64,000 nt of DNA from NCBI GenBank assembly GCA_963853835.1, contig OY970820.1:81092909-81156908 (forward strand). Reading direction: 5' to 3'. Below, piece by piece: positions 29,904 to 42,699 of the stretch. The notes under the pieces were generated by a model. It saw only the letters and a program-made list of their open reading frames with translations, ran no database searches and was not told the DNA's origin. The DNA is from Calendula officinalis. Taxonomy: Eukaryota; Streptophyta; Magnoliopsida; Asterales; Asteraceae. Every line of letters begins with the position of its first letter. Positions within the stretch are counted from its first letter, which is position 1. The translations under genes were made by a program, and so were the position numbers.

Positions 29904-31774
29904 GTTTTTAAATAGATCATCATCCATTGCATGACGATAGTTTTCCCCTAATCAATTTTAATAATTGTTCTTTAGGATAAACTGAAGAAAATTTTCGGAT
30001 TAATTTGACTCAGCAAATTCTCGATTAATTAGCATAATAACTTATATAATTTATTTAATATCTCTGCGTTAACTCAATAATCTCTCACTGAACTCGTTAT
30101 TCACATGAAGTTTTGCACTCATCTAATAAATTCGCACACTTTAAATATTTTCTCATTTATCTCAGCTTAATGATTTTCTTGATTAACTGTCAATTTGTTG
30201 ACTTTTCAACTTGAAATCTTCTCCATTACTCCGACTCATGGCTCATTGTATTCACAAATAAATTTCTCATTTAGTATGTTTAATTTCATAGCTTTTCATT
30301 AACTCTGTTAAATTTATTTCATTTAGCTTGTGTGAATAATTCTCGTTTAACTAGACTTGATTAGTTATTATTAACTCAATTTATTAATTATTGTTAAGCT
30401 CATTTCAATAAATATCCTATTAAAATAAATCAGATTTTCTAATAAATTTTGATGTACCTATTTCTCATTTAGTTAAACTATGTTTAATCCTTTTGCCGTT
30501 TAAATTAAATTGATCAATGCTTACAACCCTTTATAAGTTTTCTCTTTTACTCGTGCATTACTTCTTATACTCTTGTCTCAATACTGTCTCGGTTAATTCA
30601 AATTACAAATTTCCCAGATACTTCATTTTGATTGCTCTTCGTAACTCGATTAATGACTACTCTTTGTTTCATCAAGATTACCACATATAAAATTTTCTAT
30701 TTAATCCATTCTATAGATTCTTACACAAATTTAGAAATCCATATTAATGTATCTTTTGATTATTTAAACTTGGTTTAACAACTTCTCATTATGCATTCTC
30801 ATTTTATTATCTCATTAAACGTGTTTCTCAAAAATTTAATTCGATATTTTCTCGTTTAGCTCGAATGCAATTATTTTTCATTTTCTTGAGTTAATAATTT
30901 CTCTTTACGCAACTTGGTAAGCCCTCATTTAAATATTTATTAATCTCTATTTTACTAGCTTCAATAACTCTTTCTATAAAGTGTTTTCTCCGAAATGAAA
31001 ACTTTTAATATTCTCCTAGTTTTAAAATTTATTACTTCTCTTTAATATTAGGAACGGTCTCATTTTCTCATTTACTCAAACATGTTTCTCATTAAATAAT
31101 TTATGGATTTCATATTACAAATTGGTATTAATTGATTACACTTTTGGTTAATATTTCTCAGAATTATAAAATCTCACTTCAACTCTATTAGGTGTTTCAC
31201 TAAATTGGAAACTTTTATTATTTTGTCATTAAAATTTATAATTCAAGTAGTATACGTTTTTTGTATATGTATAAATATATAAAACTCTGAGAATTAAAAC
31301 CATAATTTTACTCAGAATTATGCTCTAAATTATACTCAGAATTATAAAATCTCACATTCGTATATCTATATATACATATTATTATTTAGTCGTACAATTC
31401 ACAAGTAATTTTCTCAGGTTATTATAACTTTCAGCGTTTATTTCAGAGATGCAATCAGAAACTACACTCGGAAAAATATACTCAGAATAGCGATCCACGT
31501 CACAAAATATACTCAGAAATTCTCTCTAGAAAATAAACTGAAAATTCTCAGACTACTCTACTCGTCCATACTCAGAATACAACATAAATCCCAGATAAAT
31601 AAAAAACAATTAAATATTACCGGCAGTGGGAAAAGAGAGTGGTCGACGTGACATGTTGTATGCTTAATGTGGAAACTTTACTCAGAAATATTTTGCACAA
31701 TTGTCGTTTTAAAACCCGAGACTCAAACTTGAGTTTGAATCCACCACTAGTGAATCCAAATCCCTCAAGTCAGA

Positions 31775-31786
31775 GCTCTGATACCA
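31775..31786 (-). other. Primer-binding site of the LARD-like element, first unit
   Basis: Plus-strand GCTCTGATACCA equals minus-strand TGGTATCAGAGC, three bases inside the LTR that starts at 31790. Confidence 0.85.
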
Positions 31787-31789
31787 ACT

Positions 31790-33422
31790 TGTAACACCCA
31801 AAAATTCACAATAATTTTAAAAAAATTTAGTACAAGATTTTTATATAAAAAGGTCCCAATAACTTAATTAATTAAATCCCAATAAAATGTCATCATTTAA
31901 AAAGTATTTAATGTGGACATAGTTCAAATAAAAATAAAGTGTTTCTAAAATATTAATGTTGTCCACGTCAGCTCTGAGAAGATACATCGGTCAACCGTCC
32001 ACCTTCTCTTTTCCTTTGCTGGTACCTGAAACAATGGGGAAAATATGGGTCAGCTGGGAAGCTGAGTAAATAATCTCAAAATGTATACAATAATAACATA
32101 CAACACATGAGGGCACATCGGTATACTCCTACTCAGAATCTACTCAATTGATTACTCAGATTTATTTCTTAGATTTTATTACTCAGATTTTATTACTCAG
32201 ATTTTAATTTATATAGCGCGCTTGTGTGATTCAGGACAAGGGATCAACCTCGCCCCTCCTCACACCCCAGATTGCCACTCAGGCTATAACTCAGATTTGC
32301 CACTCAGGCTATAACTCAGACGGGAGGTGATCCCAAAATAAGCATATAACCAAAACTCAGATGTGTATTATTATGTTTTTATCTCTTTAACATAATTATC
32401 TCATATGCCCTATCATGTAATAGCACAGAATGACTCTGCGCCGAGCTCAGATATCCGGGCACAATGTCTCAGATCAATAATAAATAAATAAACAAAAGCT
32501 CAGATACTCAGATAACACGTATGGTTCAAATAGTATAACACATAAGTCATGCATGTACAACGTTAAAACTGAATACACGTTAAGAATACTCACCTCGAAT
32601 ATGCAAGCTCCGGAGATCTAATAATCAAAATCAGATCAATCTATCTCTGGTCCTAAAACATGTAAAGAAACCCCGAATTAAAACTTGACCCGGAAGCTTG
32701 TTTTTATAAAATCTGACAGCCCCCGTCGGTCTTACGGGAACAGCCTTAAATCCTAAACCGTATGGTTAAAAGTTCCCAAATTTTACAACATATAGCAGTC
32801 ATATAATCCTACAATTCGTCTTTAGAAAGTTCGGCCCGGTTCTGCCCCTAAGGGTCCCGAAACAGGCCTGCAACAGGGTTGCTCGGTGCTGTATTTCAGC
32901 ACTGCAGTCTGTTACGAATATAAACATATCTTAGAAACCGTAAGTCCTATTGACGAGCGGTTTGCGGCATCGGAAAGCTAACTCAGAAAACTAGGTCCCA
33001 ATGTGGGCCAAAACCCGAAAACGTATTTTAACCAGGTTAAAAACAGTCCCGAACTTGTTGGGCAGATTCTGCTAAAAATGTATTTCACTCAAATCTTGAT
33101 GGTGGAATTAAATTTGCTGGTCAATGAATTTCTCCTAATAAAAGTTGGTTGAAAACTCCACTAAGATTAATATAATAATATTCCATCGCCCAAACACATC
33201 ACGCCATATCTTCAATTGTCAACTTCAGATTGCTAAAGAAGTGATCCACCTCTACTGCACCACCTGAACACGCTGCAAGACCGCGTTGTACAAACAAAGA
33301 AACACACAAAGACTTGTGTGTGTGAGATCGGTCGAACTCAAACCCGAAAACTCGAAGAACCCATTCGTTCGTACGTACGGCCGAAAGGGAGGAGGGAGTA
33401 TTAGGGTTTTGCTTGTGTGAAG
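31790..33422 (-). repeat. LTR of the LARD-like element, first unit
   Basis: Begins TGTAACACCC. Its far end is cut by the tandem-duplication junction at 33422. The 33300-33420 stretch, read on the minus strand, looks like a transcribed leader with runs of CACACA/TGTGTG. Confidence 0.75.
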
Positions 33423-33434
33423 GTTTTGCTTGTG
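33423..33434. other. Templated 12-bp filler at the duplication junction
   Basis: GTTTTGCTTGTG repeats the sequence found just before, near 33406. This is a hallmark of end joining with templated insertion. Confidence 0.75.
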
Positions 33435-36400
33435 TAAATAAACAGATGCTCAGATGCTCAGATACTCAGATTCTCAGATACTCAGATAACAAATATGGTT
33501 CAAATAGTATAACATATAAGTCATGCATGTATAACGTTAAAACTGAATACACGATGAGAATACTCACCTCGAATATGCAAGCTCCGGAGATCTAATAATC
33601 AAAAGCAGATCAATCTATCTCTTAGACGGTCCTAAACATGTAAAGAAACCCTGAATTAAAACTTGACCCGAAAGCTTGTTTTTATAAAATCTGACAGCAC
33701 CCGTCGTTTTTAAATAGATCATCATCCATTGCATGACGATAGTTTTCCCCTAATCAATTTTAATAATTGTTCTTTAGGATAAACTGAAGAAAATTTTCGG
33801 ATTAATTTGACTCAGCAAATTCTCGATTAATTAGCATAATAACTTATATAATTTATTTAATATCTCTGCGTTAACTCAATAATCTCTCACTGAACTCGTT
33901 ATTCACATGAAGTTTTGCACTCATCTAATAAATTCGCACACTTTAAATATTTTCTCATTTATCTCAGCTTAATGATTTTCTTGATTAACTGTCAATTTGT
34001 TGACTTTTCAACTTGAAATCTTCTCCATTACTCCGACTCATGGCTCATTGTATTCACAAATAAATTTCTCATTTAGTATGTTTAATTTCATAGCTTTTCA
34101 TTAACTCTGTTAAATTTATTTCATTTAGCTTGTGTGAATAATTCTCGTTTAACTAGACTTGATTAGTTATTATTAACTCAATTTATTAATTATTGTTAAG
34201 CTCATTTCAATAAATATCCTATTAAAATAAATCAGATTTTCTAATAAATTTTGATGTACCTATTTCTCATTTAGTTAAACTATGTTTAATCCTTTTGCCG
34301 TTTAAATTAAATTGATCAATGCTTACAACCCTTTATAAGTTTTCTCTTTTACTCGTGCATTACTTCTTATACTCTTGTCTCAATACTGTCTCGGTTAATT
34401 CAAATTACAAATTTCCCAGATACTTCATTTTGATTGCTCTTCGTAACTCGATTAATGACTACTCTTTGTTTCATCAAGATTACCACATATAAAATTTTCT
34501 ATTTAATCCATTCTATAGATTCTTACACAAATTTAGAAATCCATATTAATGTATCTTTTGATTATTTAAACTTGGTTTAACAACTTCTCATTATGCATTC
34601 TCATTTTATTATCTCATTAAACGTGTTTCTCAAAAATTTAATTCGATATTTTCTCGTTTAGCTCGAATGCAATTATTTTTCATTTTCTTGAGTTAATAAT
34701 TTCTCTTTACGCAACTTGGTAAGCCCTCATTTAAATATTTATTAATCTCTATTTTACTAGCTTCAATAACTCTTTCTATAAAGTGTTTTCTCCGAAATGA
34801 AAACTTTTAATATTCTCCTAGTTTTAAAATTTATTACTTCTCTTTAATATTAGGAACGGTCTCATTTTCTCATTTACTCAAACATGTTTCTCATTAAATA
34901 ATTTATGGATTTCATATTACAAATTGGTATTAATTGATTACACTTTTGGTTAATATTTCTCAGAATTATAAAATCTCACTTCAACTCTATTAGGTGTTTC
35001 ACTAAATTGGAAACTTTTATTATTTTGTCATTAAAATTTATAATTCAAGTAGTATACGTTTTTTGTATATGTATAAATATATAAAACTCTGAGAATTAAA
35101 ACCATAATTTTACTCAGAATTATGCTCTAAATTATACTCAGAATTATAAAATCTCACATTCGTATATCTATATATACATATTATTATTTAGTCGTACAAT
35201 TCACAAGTAATTTTCTCAGGTTATTATAACTTTCAGCGTTTATTTCAGAGATGCAATCAGAAACTACACTCGGAAAAATATACTCAGAATAGCGATCCAC
35301 GTCACAAAATATACTCAGAAATTCTCTCTAGAAAATAAACTGAAAATTCTCAGACTACTCTACTCGTCCATACTCAGAATACAACATAAATCCCAGATAA
35401 ATAAAAAACAATTAAATATTACCGGCAGTGGGAAAAGAGAGTGGTCGACGTGACATGTTGTATGCTTAATGTGGAAACTTTACTCAGAAATATTTTGCAC
35501 AATTGTCGTTTTAAAACCCGAGACTCAAACTTGAGTTTGAATCCACCACTAGTGAATCCAAATCCCTCAAGTCAGAGCTCTGATACCAACTTGTAACACC
35601 CAAAAATTCACAATAATTTTAAAAAAATTTAGTACAAGATTTTTATATAAAAAGGTCCCAATAACTTAATTAATTAAATCCCAATAAAATGTCATCATTT
35701 AAAAAGTATTTAATGTGGACATAGTTCAAATAAAAATAAAGTGTTTCTAAAATATTAATGTTGTCCACGTCAGCTCTGAGAAGATACATCGGTCAACCGT
35801 CCACCTTCTCTTTTCCTTTGCTGGTACCTGAAACAATGGGGAAAATATGGGTCAGCTGGGAAGCTGAGTAAATAATCTCAAAATGTATACAATAATAACA
35901 TACAACACATGAGGGCACATCGGTATACTCCTACTCAGAATCTACTCAATTGATTACTCAGATTTATTTCTTAGATTTTATTACTCAGATTTTATTACTC
36001 AGATTTTAATTTATATAGCGCGCTTGTGTGATTCAGGACGAGGGATCAACCTCGCCCCTCCTCACACCCCAGATTGCCACTCAGGCTATAACTCAGATTT
36101 GCCACTCAGGCTATAACTCAGACGGGAGGTGATCCCAAAATAAGCATATAACCAAAACTCAGATGTGTATTATTATGTTTTTATCTCTTTAACATAATTA
36201 TCTCATATGCCCTATCATGTAATAGCACAGAATGACTCTGCGCCGAGCTCAGATATCCGGGCACAATGTCTCAGATCAATAATAAATAAATAAACAAAAG
36301 CTCAGATACTCAGATAACACGTATGGTTCAAATAGTATAACACATAAGTCATGCATGTACAACGTTAAAACTGAATACACGTTAAGAATACTCACCTCGA

Positions 36401-37225
36401 ATATGCAAGCTCCGGAGATCTAATAATCAAAATCAGATCAATCTATCTCTGGTCCTAAAACATGTAAAGAAACCCCGAATTAAAACTTGACCCGGAAGCT
36501 TGTTTTTATAAAATCTGACAGCCCCCGTCGGTCTTACGGGAACAGCCTTAAATCCTAAACCGTATTGTTAAAAGTTCCCAAATTTTTACAACATATAGCA
36601 GTCATATAATCCTACAATTCGTCTATAGAAAGTTCGGCCCGGTTCTGCCCCTAAGGGTCCCGAAACAGGCCTGCAACAGGGTTGCTCGGTGCTGTATTTC
36701 AGCACTGCAGTCTGTTACGAATATAAACATATCTTAGAAACCGTAAGTCCTATTGACGAGCGGTTTGCGGCATCGGAAAGCTAACTCAGAAAACTAGGTC
36801 CCAATGTGGGCCAAAACCCGAAAACGTATTTTAACCAGGTTAAAAACAGTCCCGAACTTGTTGGGCAGATTCTGCTAAAAATGTATTTCACTCAAATCTT
36901 GATGGTGGAATTAAATTTGCTGGTCAATGAATTTCTCCTAATAAAAGTTGGTTGAAAACTCCACTAAGATTAATATAATAATATTCCATCGCCCAAACAC
37001 ATCACGCCATATCTTCAATTGTCAACTTCAGATTGCTAAAGAAGTGATCCACCTCTACTGCACCACCTGAACACGCTGCAAGACCGCGTTGTACAAACAA
37101 AGAAACACACAAAGACTTGTGTGTGTGAGATCGGTCGAACTCAAACCCGAAAACTCGAAGAACCCATTCGTTCGTACGTACGGCCGAAAGGGAGGAGGGA
37201 GTATTAGGGTTTTGCTTGTGTGAAG
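33435..37225. repeat. 3.8-kb tandem duplication, second unit
   Basis: Differences from the first unit are few: 36039 G for A, one extra T near 36585, 36624 A for T, 36565 T for G. The A part appears identical. Confidence 0.92.
35577..35588 (-). other. Primer-binding site, second unit
   Basis: GCTCTGATACCA on plus, 3802 bp from the first copy. Confidence 0.85.
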
Positions 37226-37519
37226 TGATTAGCCTAAAACCCTTAACATAAGCCTCTTATTTATAAGGTAATATGTTACGTTTAGGTCCTTGGAGTTTAA
37301 TTATGATTAATCTCATAATTAAACTTCCTATTAACACTTTAAACCCTTGGACTTTTACTAGTTAATTAATTAACTATTAATTAACTGTCCGTTAAATACT
37401 TAACCTAGTATTTAACCATCCTCACAAATAATAATTAAATTATTATTATTTGTTCTCTTCTTTATAATTAACTTAACTAGTTAATCATTCCACACAACTT
37501 ACTTTATTCGGTTGTCCAT
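37226..37519 (-). repeat. Probable 5' (U3) part of the LARD-like LTR
   Basis: The LTR continues here without the duplication break. On the minus strand it contains TTATAAATAAGAGG, a plausible TATA box. The outer LTR end is probably near GTTGTCCA at 37518, because the next repeat starts at 37520; no TSD could be confirmed. Confidence 0.5.
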
Positions 37520-38385
37520 TATTGGGTGTGTAGTGGTGTGACCCTTTAGTGTCTTATAACATTGGACACGGTGACACGTGTACTTATCTGTGCACATAAA
37601 TCCTTCACAAGGTCGTAATAAATTATAAGTCTAAAGATTCTACGACCCCTAGGAATCGTGTCAAGTCTTGATACGATCGGTAAGGATGTTACCTACCAGA
37701 AATAGCATGTCTCGTCGTGAAGTGCCCAAACCTCGCGACGAGAATGTGATATATGGATCCTAGGCCTAAAATATTAATTATGGGTTTATAATATATTTTA
37801 GAATGTTTATTGATGATTACTAATTAAACTCGGTTTGATTTGTAGATGGCAGCAACAAACGCAATCGCGACGACAAGTACCAACAATCTCTCACTTCGCT
37901 CAATCCTCGAAAAAGACAAGTTGACTGGGTCAAACTTTCTCAACTGGGAGCGCAATCTTCGTATTGTGCTCAGTCATGAGAGAAAGTGGTATGTCTTGGA
38001 GAGAGCAGTACCAGATGCCCCTGCCGTTAATGCTAGAGCTGAAACGAGGCAAGCTTATGATAAGCATGTCAGTGATGCACTCGATGTGAGCTGTCTAATG
38101 CTCGCCACTATGAGTCCTGAGTTACAAGCGGGACTTATGGATGTGCCTGCATTTGAGATGATCCAGCAACTTAGGGATTCATTTCAAGAGCAAGCTCGCA
38201 CTGAAAGGTTCGACATCAATCGAGCCTTCAACTCTTGCAAGATGGTCAAAGGAACGCCGGTGAGTGCCCACGTCATGAAAATGAAAGGGCAAATGGATCA
38301 CCTCGCTAGACTTGGTCACCCCATACCATTGCAAATGGCAACATATACTATACTCAACTCGTTGTCTGATGACTACAAGTCTTTT
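37520..38385 (+). repeat. 866-bp direct repeat, first copy (leader plus gag)
   Basis: Matches 40138-41003 with only a few substitutions (near 38271, 38327, 38343). Confidence 0.9.
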
Positions 38386-38706
38386 GTGGTCACCTAAAAC
38401 ATGCCTAATATGGAGAAATCCATTGCTAAGCTACATTCCATGCTCAAGACAGTTGAGTTGAGTTTGGGGACCAAATCTAAGGATGTTCTTATGATCGGTA
38501 ATGGCGGCGGCGGTGGGAAAAAGAGAAAAGGGCATGGTGGTAAAGGAAAGGGTAAAACCTATCCTAACCAAGGAGTGCCAAATGGTAAAGGTGTCAAACA
38601 AAAGGTCAAGAAGGTGAAGTCTAACACTGCGAGGACCGAGAATCGGTGCTTCAAGTGTGGCAGTTGGGCATTGGAAAAGGAATTGTCCAAAGGGTGCAAG
38701 TGGTAG
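37846..38706 (+). pseudogene. gag: Copia gag fragment (third family), copy 1
   Basis: Begins MAATNAIATTSTNNLSLRSI after a leader ending in TTTGTAG. It has the Copia gag pattern DKLTGSNFLNWERNLRIVL, then MKMKGQMDHLARLGHPIP and LNSLSDDYKSFVVT. TAA at about 38395 replaces a sense codon and the same frame continues (NMEKSIAKLHSML). The CCHC knuckle starts as CFKCG but a small insertion shifts GHWKRNC-like sequence to another frame at about 38668. No protease, integrase or RT follows. It belongs to a different Copia lineage from Copia-1 and Copia-2, with a short gag. Confidence 0.85.
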
Positions 38707-38708
38707 TG

Positions 38709-40137
38709 GAGAAAACACAAGTTCCTCAGGTAACACAACCACACTTCTTAATCACTTTAAGATACATGTAAAGTACGTTACGAGTAATCTAACTTTTGCA
38801 ATCGTTTATTGCAGGAGGAGATGAAAAGTGATGACGACCGGCATGAGATGGTGATGATCCCACGAGCACCAAGTTTTATAATTTAGTATTTTGTGGATTC
38901 GTTTTAAACAATTTTAGATTATTGTTTGGATAATTTTTCTTTATGTTAAAACAAGTTTTATTTTGGTTTTAATTAATTTCGAATCCATGATTGAATTATA
39001 TTGTGTGCATGTGTGATAATTACACTAGTCAAGGTTTATGACTAGATTGTAAGTCGAGTTTTGATTTACTTATGTTTCATGTTTGTATATTTGTTTGATT
39101 GTTGTATGAATGAATAATGTCTTGATAGCTCAAGGTACTTAGATACTAGTAATTAGAAAGTTTTTCTAATGAAAGTATTTAAGAATTTTATGGAAGCATA
39201 AGGTTCAAAGGTTATTGAACTTAGTTAAAACATCCTAAGTAATAGTCATTACTTATGATAGAAAGTTTTAAAGTATTAGTATTAATATAGTATGATTATA
39301 TTGGATATAATCAAGATATACTTTAAGAGTATTATTACAAGCCTTTTATACTTGTAGTAAAGTATTTAATGAAGTCATAATTCCCTAATATGAATAATTG
39401 GATATTCGTAAAATCCAAGTGAAATGACTTAGACATTAGATGAACTCTTAAAAGGGATAAACTATATTAAAGTATTTAAGAATTAAAAGGTATTATTGCA
39501 AGTCTTTTATACTTGTAATAAATACAATATTTAATCAAGTCATAATTCCCTTATAGGAATAATGGATATCTAAGAAATCCAAGGAAATGACTTTGGCATT
39601 AAATAAAGTTCTTAAAAGAATACTAATGTATTTAAGAATTGGAAGTATCGTTTCAAGTGTCTTATACTTGTTAGATACAGTAACCAATAAAGATCATAAT
39701 TCCCTAAACAGGAATGTTGGATATTCGCAAATCCAAAAGATGATCTTAATTATTGATAGAATTCTTAAAAGATTAAACTACAAGTTATTGACTAGGTCAA
39801 AGTGGTTTAAGAGATGCTTAAATTCCATAAAAGTAAGTGGGAGCTAAGACTAACGTAATTCATTAAAGATGTTAATGAATTCAATAAGTTAGTAAGACAT
39901 TAACAACAAGGTTTTACCAAGTCGTTAGCCAAAAAGTTAAGAGAAATAAATGATCATTGATTAGATTATTGCAAACCTAATAGCGTGATCACAAGTCTTG
40001 CGATTAATTATTGCATATCTAATAGGTTGTTAACACTTCAGTGAACAACATAATCATTTAAGGATATTTCTTTAACTAGTAAGAATATCTACAAATCAAG
40101 TAACTAAAAGAGGCTTTAGTTACAAGGACACGGTGAC
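38709..40137. repeat. Noncoding AT-rich region with degenerate ~200-bp repeats
   Basis: No coding signal. From about 39290 to 39790, three degenerate units recur, each with CTTAAAAG, TATTTAAGAATT, CTTTTATACTTGTAATA-like sequence, AAGTCATAATTCCCT and GGATATTC-like sequence. They occupy the place where pol would follow gag. Confidence 0.6.
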
Positions 40138-41003
40138 TATTGGGTGTGTAGTGGTGTGACCCTTTAGTGTCTTATAACATTGGACACGGTGACACGTGTA
40201 CTTATCTGTGCACATAAATCCTTCACAAGGTCGTAATAAATTATAAGTCTAAAGATTCTACGACCCCTAGGAATCGTGTCAAGTCTTGATACGATCGGTA
40301 AGGATGTTACCTACCAGAAATAGCATGTCTCGTCGTGAAGTGCCCAAACCTCGCGACGAGAATGTGATATATGGATCCTAGGCCTAAAATATTAATTATG
40401 GGTTTATAATATATTTTAGAATGTTTATTGATGATTACTAATTAAACTCGGTTTGATTTGTAGATGGCAGCAACAAACGCAATCGCGACGACAAGTACCA
40501 ACAATCTCTCACTTCGCTCAATCCTCGAAAAAGACAAGTTGACTGGGTCAAACTTTCTCAACTGGGAGCGCAATCTTCGTATTGTGCTCAGTCATGAGAG
40601 AAAGTGGTATGTCTTGGAGAGAGCAGTACCAGATGCCCCTGCCGTTAATGCTAGAGCTGAAACGAGGCAAGCTTATGATAAGCATGTCAGTGATGCACTC
40701 GATGTGAGCTGTCTAATGCTCGCCACTATGAGTCCTGAGTTACAAGCGGGACTTATGGATGTGCCTGCATTTGAGATGATCCAGCAACTTAGGGATTCAT
40801 TTCAAGAGCAAGCTCGCACTGAAAGGTTCGACATCAATCGAGCCTTCAACTCTTGCAAGATGGTCAAAGGAACGCCGGTGAGTGCCCATGTCATGAAAAT
40901 GAAAGGGCAAATGGATCACCTCGCTAGACTTGGTCACCCCATACTGTTGCAAATGGCAACAGATACTATACTCAACTCGTTGTCTGATGACTACAAGTCT
41001 TTT
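40138..41003 (+). repeat. 866-bp direct repeat, second copy
   Basis: Copy of 37520-38385, 2618 bp downstream. It ends abruptly where an LTR-like segment begins. Confidence 0.9.
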
Positions 41004-41054
41004 TCGTGTTCTTCAAATCTTGAAGATCCAAGATCGTTGCAAGTGATCATCTAG
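40464..41054 (+). pseudogene. gag: Copia gag fragment, copy 2, fused to LTR sequence
   Basis: Same 180 N-terminal gag residues as copy 1; after DDYKSF the frame runs into LTR-like sequence and stops at 41052-41054. It lacks the zinc knuckle and all of pol, so it is a deletion derivative whose gag was joined directly to the 3' LTR region. Confidence 0.85.
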
Positions 41055-41459
41055 AGGATCGTTCGTCGTGTTCATCATCAGTGGATCTATCTTAAGCACT
41101 AACTAAGGTATGTTTCATGGAACACTCTTTCCTCCTCCTCCTCTTGTTCGAAGTCGAACCAAGAACCCTAGGGTTCTTGGTAGTATTCGACGAACACACA
41201 CAAGTATGTGTGTGTGTTCGAGTTTTTCGTACAAGGTTTCTTTTCTTGTTAACCTAATCTAGATTTCCAACATCCCAATCCTTTAGGGTTTAAGGATTTG
41301 GTTTAATCTCAGTTCCGCATTTAGGGATTAAATCAGCTAGTTGGTTTTAACCGGTCAAGAACAAGTTCATGTTCTTGGTCAGTCATGGTTCGAACCAAGT
41401 ATACTAGGATGTCGATCCTATGGGTCGATCAGTCACATGGTGCGTTGTGAAACCCTTCA
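41004..41459 (+). repeat. LTR 3' part, first copy
   Basis: Similar to 42136-42577 at roughly 85-90% by eye; both contain CAAGTGATCATCTAGAGGATCG and end GAAACCCTTCA. Confidence 0.75.
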
Positions 41460-42135
41460 GGATTTATGTTCATAGTTAGTCAACCTATGATGATACATCC
41501 ATGCCTACGAAACACTTAAGGGTCACACCGGTGAGTGCATGTAATACGAGCAAGATATGCAATGATACTAAGAAGAGGCATGATTCATAATAGTCATTAT
41601 GAATCAATTAAGTATTAAGTTAAGTTTAACTTATTACTAGATTAGTTTAACTAACTAATTAATACAAGTATTTGTACATTTACTCGTTGAGTAAATATAC
41701 AATGTGTTAATAAAAGATTATCCATGATATGATTTAAAGCTATTAAATCATATAGTAATTGGATAATGTTGTATAAATTATATAAAGGTATTATATAATT
41801 AATTATTAAAAGTATAAATACAAGTATATATAGTTCGTGTATATGGGTACCGAATTATTAGTGTATTAATACTAGACATTTAATAGTTAAGTGCAACAAT
41901 AATAAACTAGTTAAACTATAAGGGATGGAAGTATTAAAAGGATAAAGGATCTAATATTAATTAAACTAGAGAGTTCTAAGCGTAACTTATTTGTATATAA
42001 ATAAGAGGCTTAGGGTAACCCTAAACCTCTTGATACACTTACACGCATATTCTCCCTTCCCCCTCTCCCCTATTCGGCCGAAGCCACCAACACCAAGAAC
42101 ACAAGCTTGTGTTCTTCGTGTTCTTCGTTTGTTAT
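41460..42135. other. AT-rich spacer and LTR promoter region
   Basis: No gene. TTGTATATAAATAAGAGG near 41990 is a plausible TATA box for the LTR ending at 42577. The start of that LTR was not found. Confidence 0.45.
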
Positions 42136-42577
42136 TCGTGTTCTTCGAGTTTCGAAGATCAAGGATCGTTGCAAGTGATCATCTAGAGGATCGCTCGTCG
42201 TGTTCATCATCCGTGGACTTATCTTAAGCATTAACTAAGGTATGATTCATGGAACACTCTTTCTTCCTCTCCTCTTGTTCGATCGACTTCCAAGAACCCT
42301 AGGGTTCTTGGTGGTAGTCGACGAACACACACAAGCATTGTGTGTGTTCGAGTTCTTCGTACAAGGTTTCTTTCTTTTAATCTAATCTAGATTTCCAACA
42401 TCCCAATCCTTTAGGGTTTAAGGATTAGGTTTAATCCCACTTCCGCTTTTAGGGATTAAATCAACTAGTTGGTTTTAACCGGTCAAGAACAAGTTCATGT
42501 TCTTGGTTAGTATGGTCGAACCAATCATACTAGGTGGTTGTCCCTAGTGGTCGATCAGGTTACAATGAAACCCTTCA
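42136..42577 (+). repeat. LTR 3' part, second copy
   Basis: Ends CCCTTCA directly before a primer-binding site, so it is the end of a 5' LTR. Confidence 0.75.
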
Positions 42578-42578
42578 G

Positions 42579-42590
42579 TGGTATCAGAAC
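42579..42590 (+). other. Primer-binding-site-like sequence
   Basis: TGGTATCAGAAC, one base from the iMet PBS of the other Copia elements, two bases after the LTR end. Confidence 0.75.
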
Positions 42591-42699
42591 GTTGGTTTAG
42601 AAATCTAAACTAGATTAACAAAGTTTGTTTATTTATTTTAATTACAAGTTTTTTTTCTTTTTTTTTGTTCCAAGTTCTTTTTCTCCTCCATAATTTTCG

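Larger units (their letters stand above)
29633..33422. repeat. 3.8-kb tandem duplication, first unit
   Basis: Nearly identical to 33435-37225. The unit contains part of the LTR, the internal region and the next LTR, so its borders do not match element ends. Confidence 0.92.
28952..37225 (-). mobile_element. Coding-poor LTR retrotransposon (LARD-like), internally tandem-duplicated
   Basis: Minus-strand LTR element: LTR sequence starts TGTAACACCC (plus strand) at 31790 and 35592, each preceded by GCTCTGATACCA, the reverse complement of the iMet PBS. The internal region (29904-31789 and its copy 33706-35591) is AT-rich, with repeated TTTCTCATTTA-type runs and no ORF that reads as gag or pol. 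The left LTR copy (28952-29903) is truncated or diverges at 29903. The Gypsy element inserted at its left border. The second unit of a 3.8-kb tandem duplication makes up the right half. Confidence 0.7.

Noticed and set aside
33413..33595. 60-residue ORF at the tandem-duplication junction as a new fusion gene
   Set aside because: It is short, spans filler and LTR repeats, and has no recognisable content.
41991..42227. Proline-rich 78-residue ORF
   Set aside because: It lies in the transcribed leader of an LTR and shows no domain.
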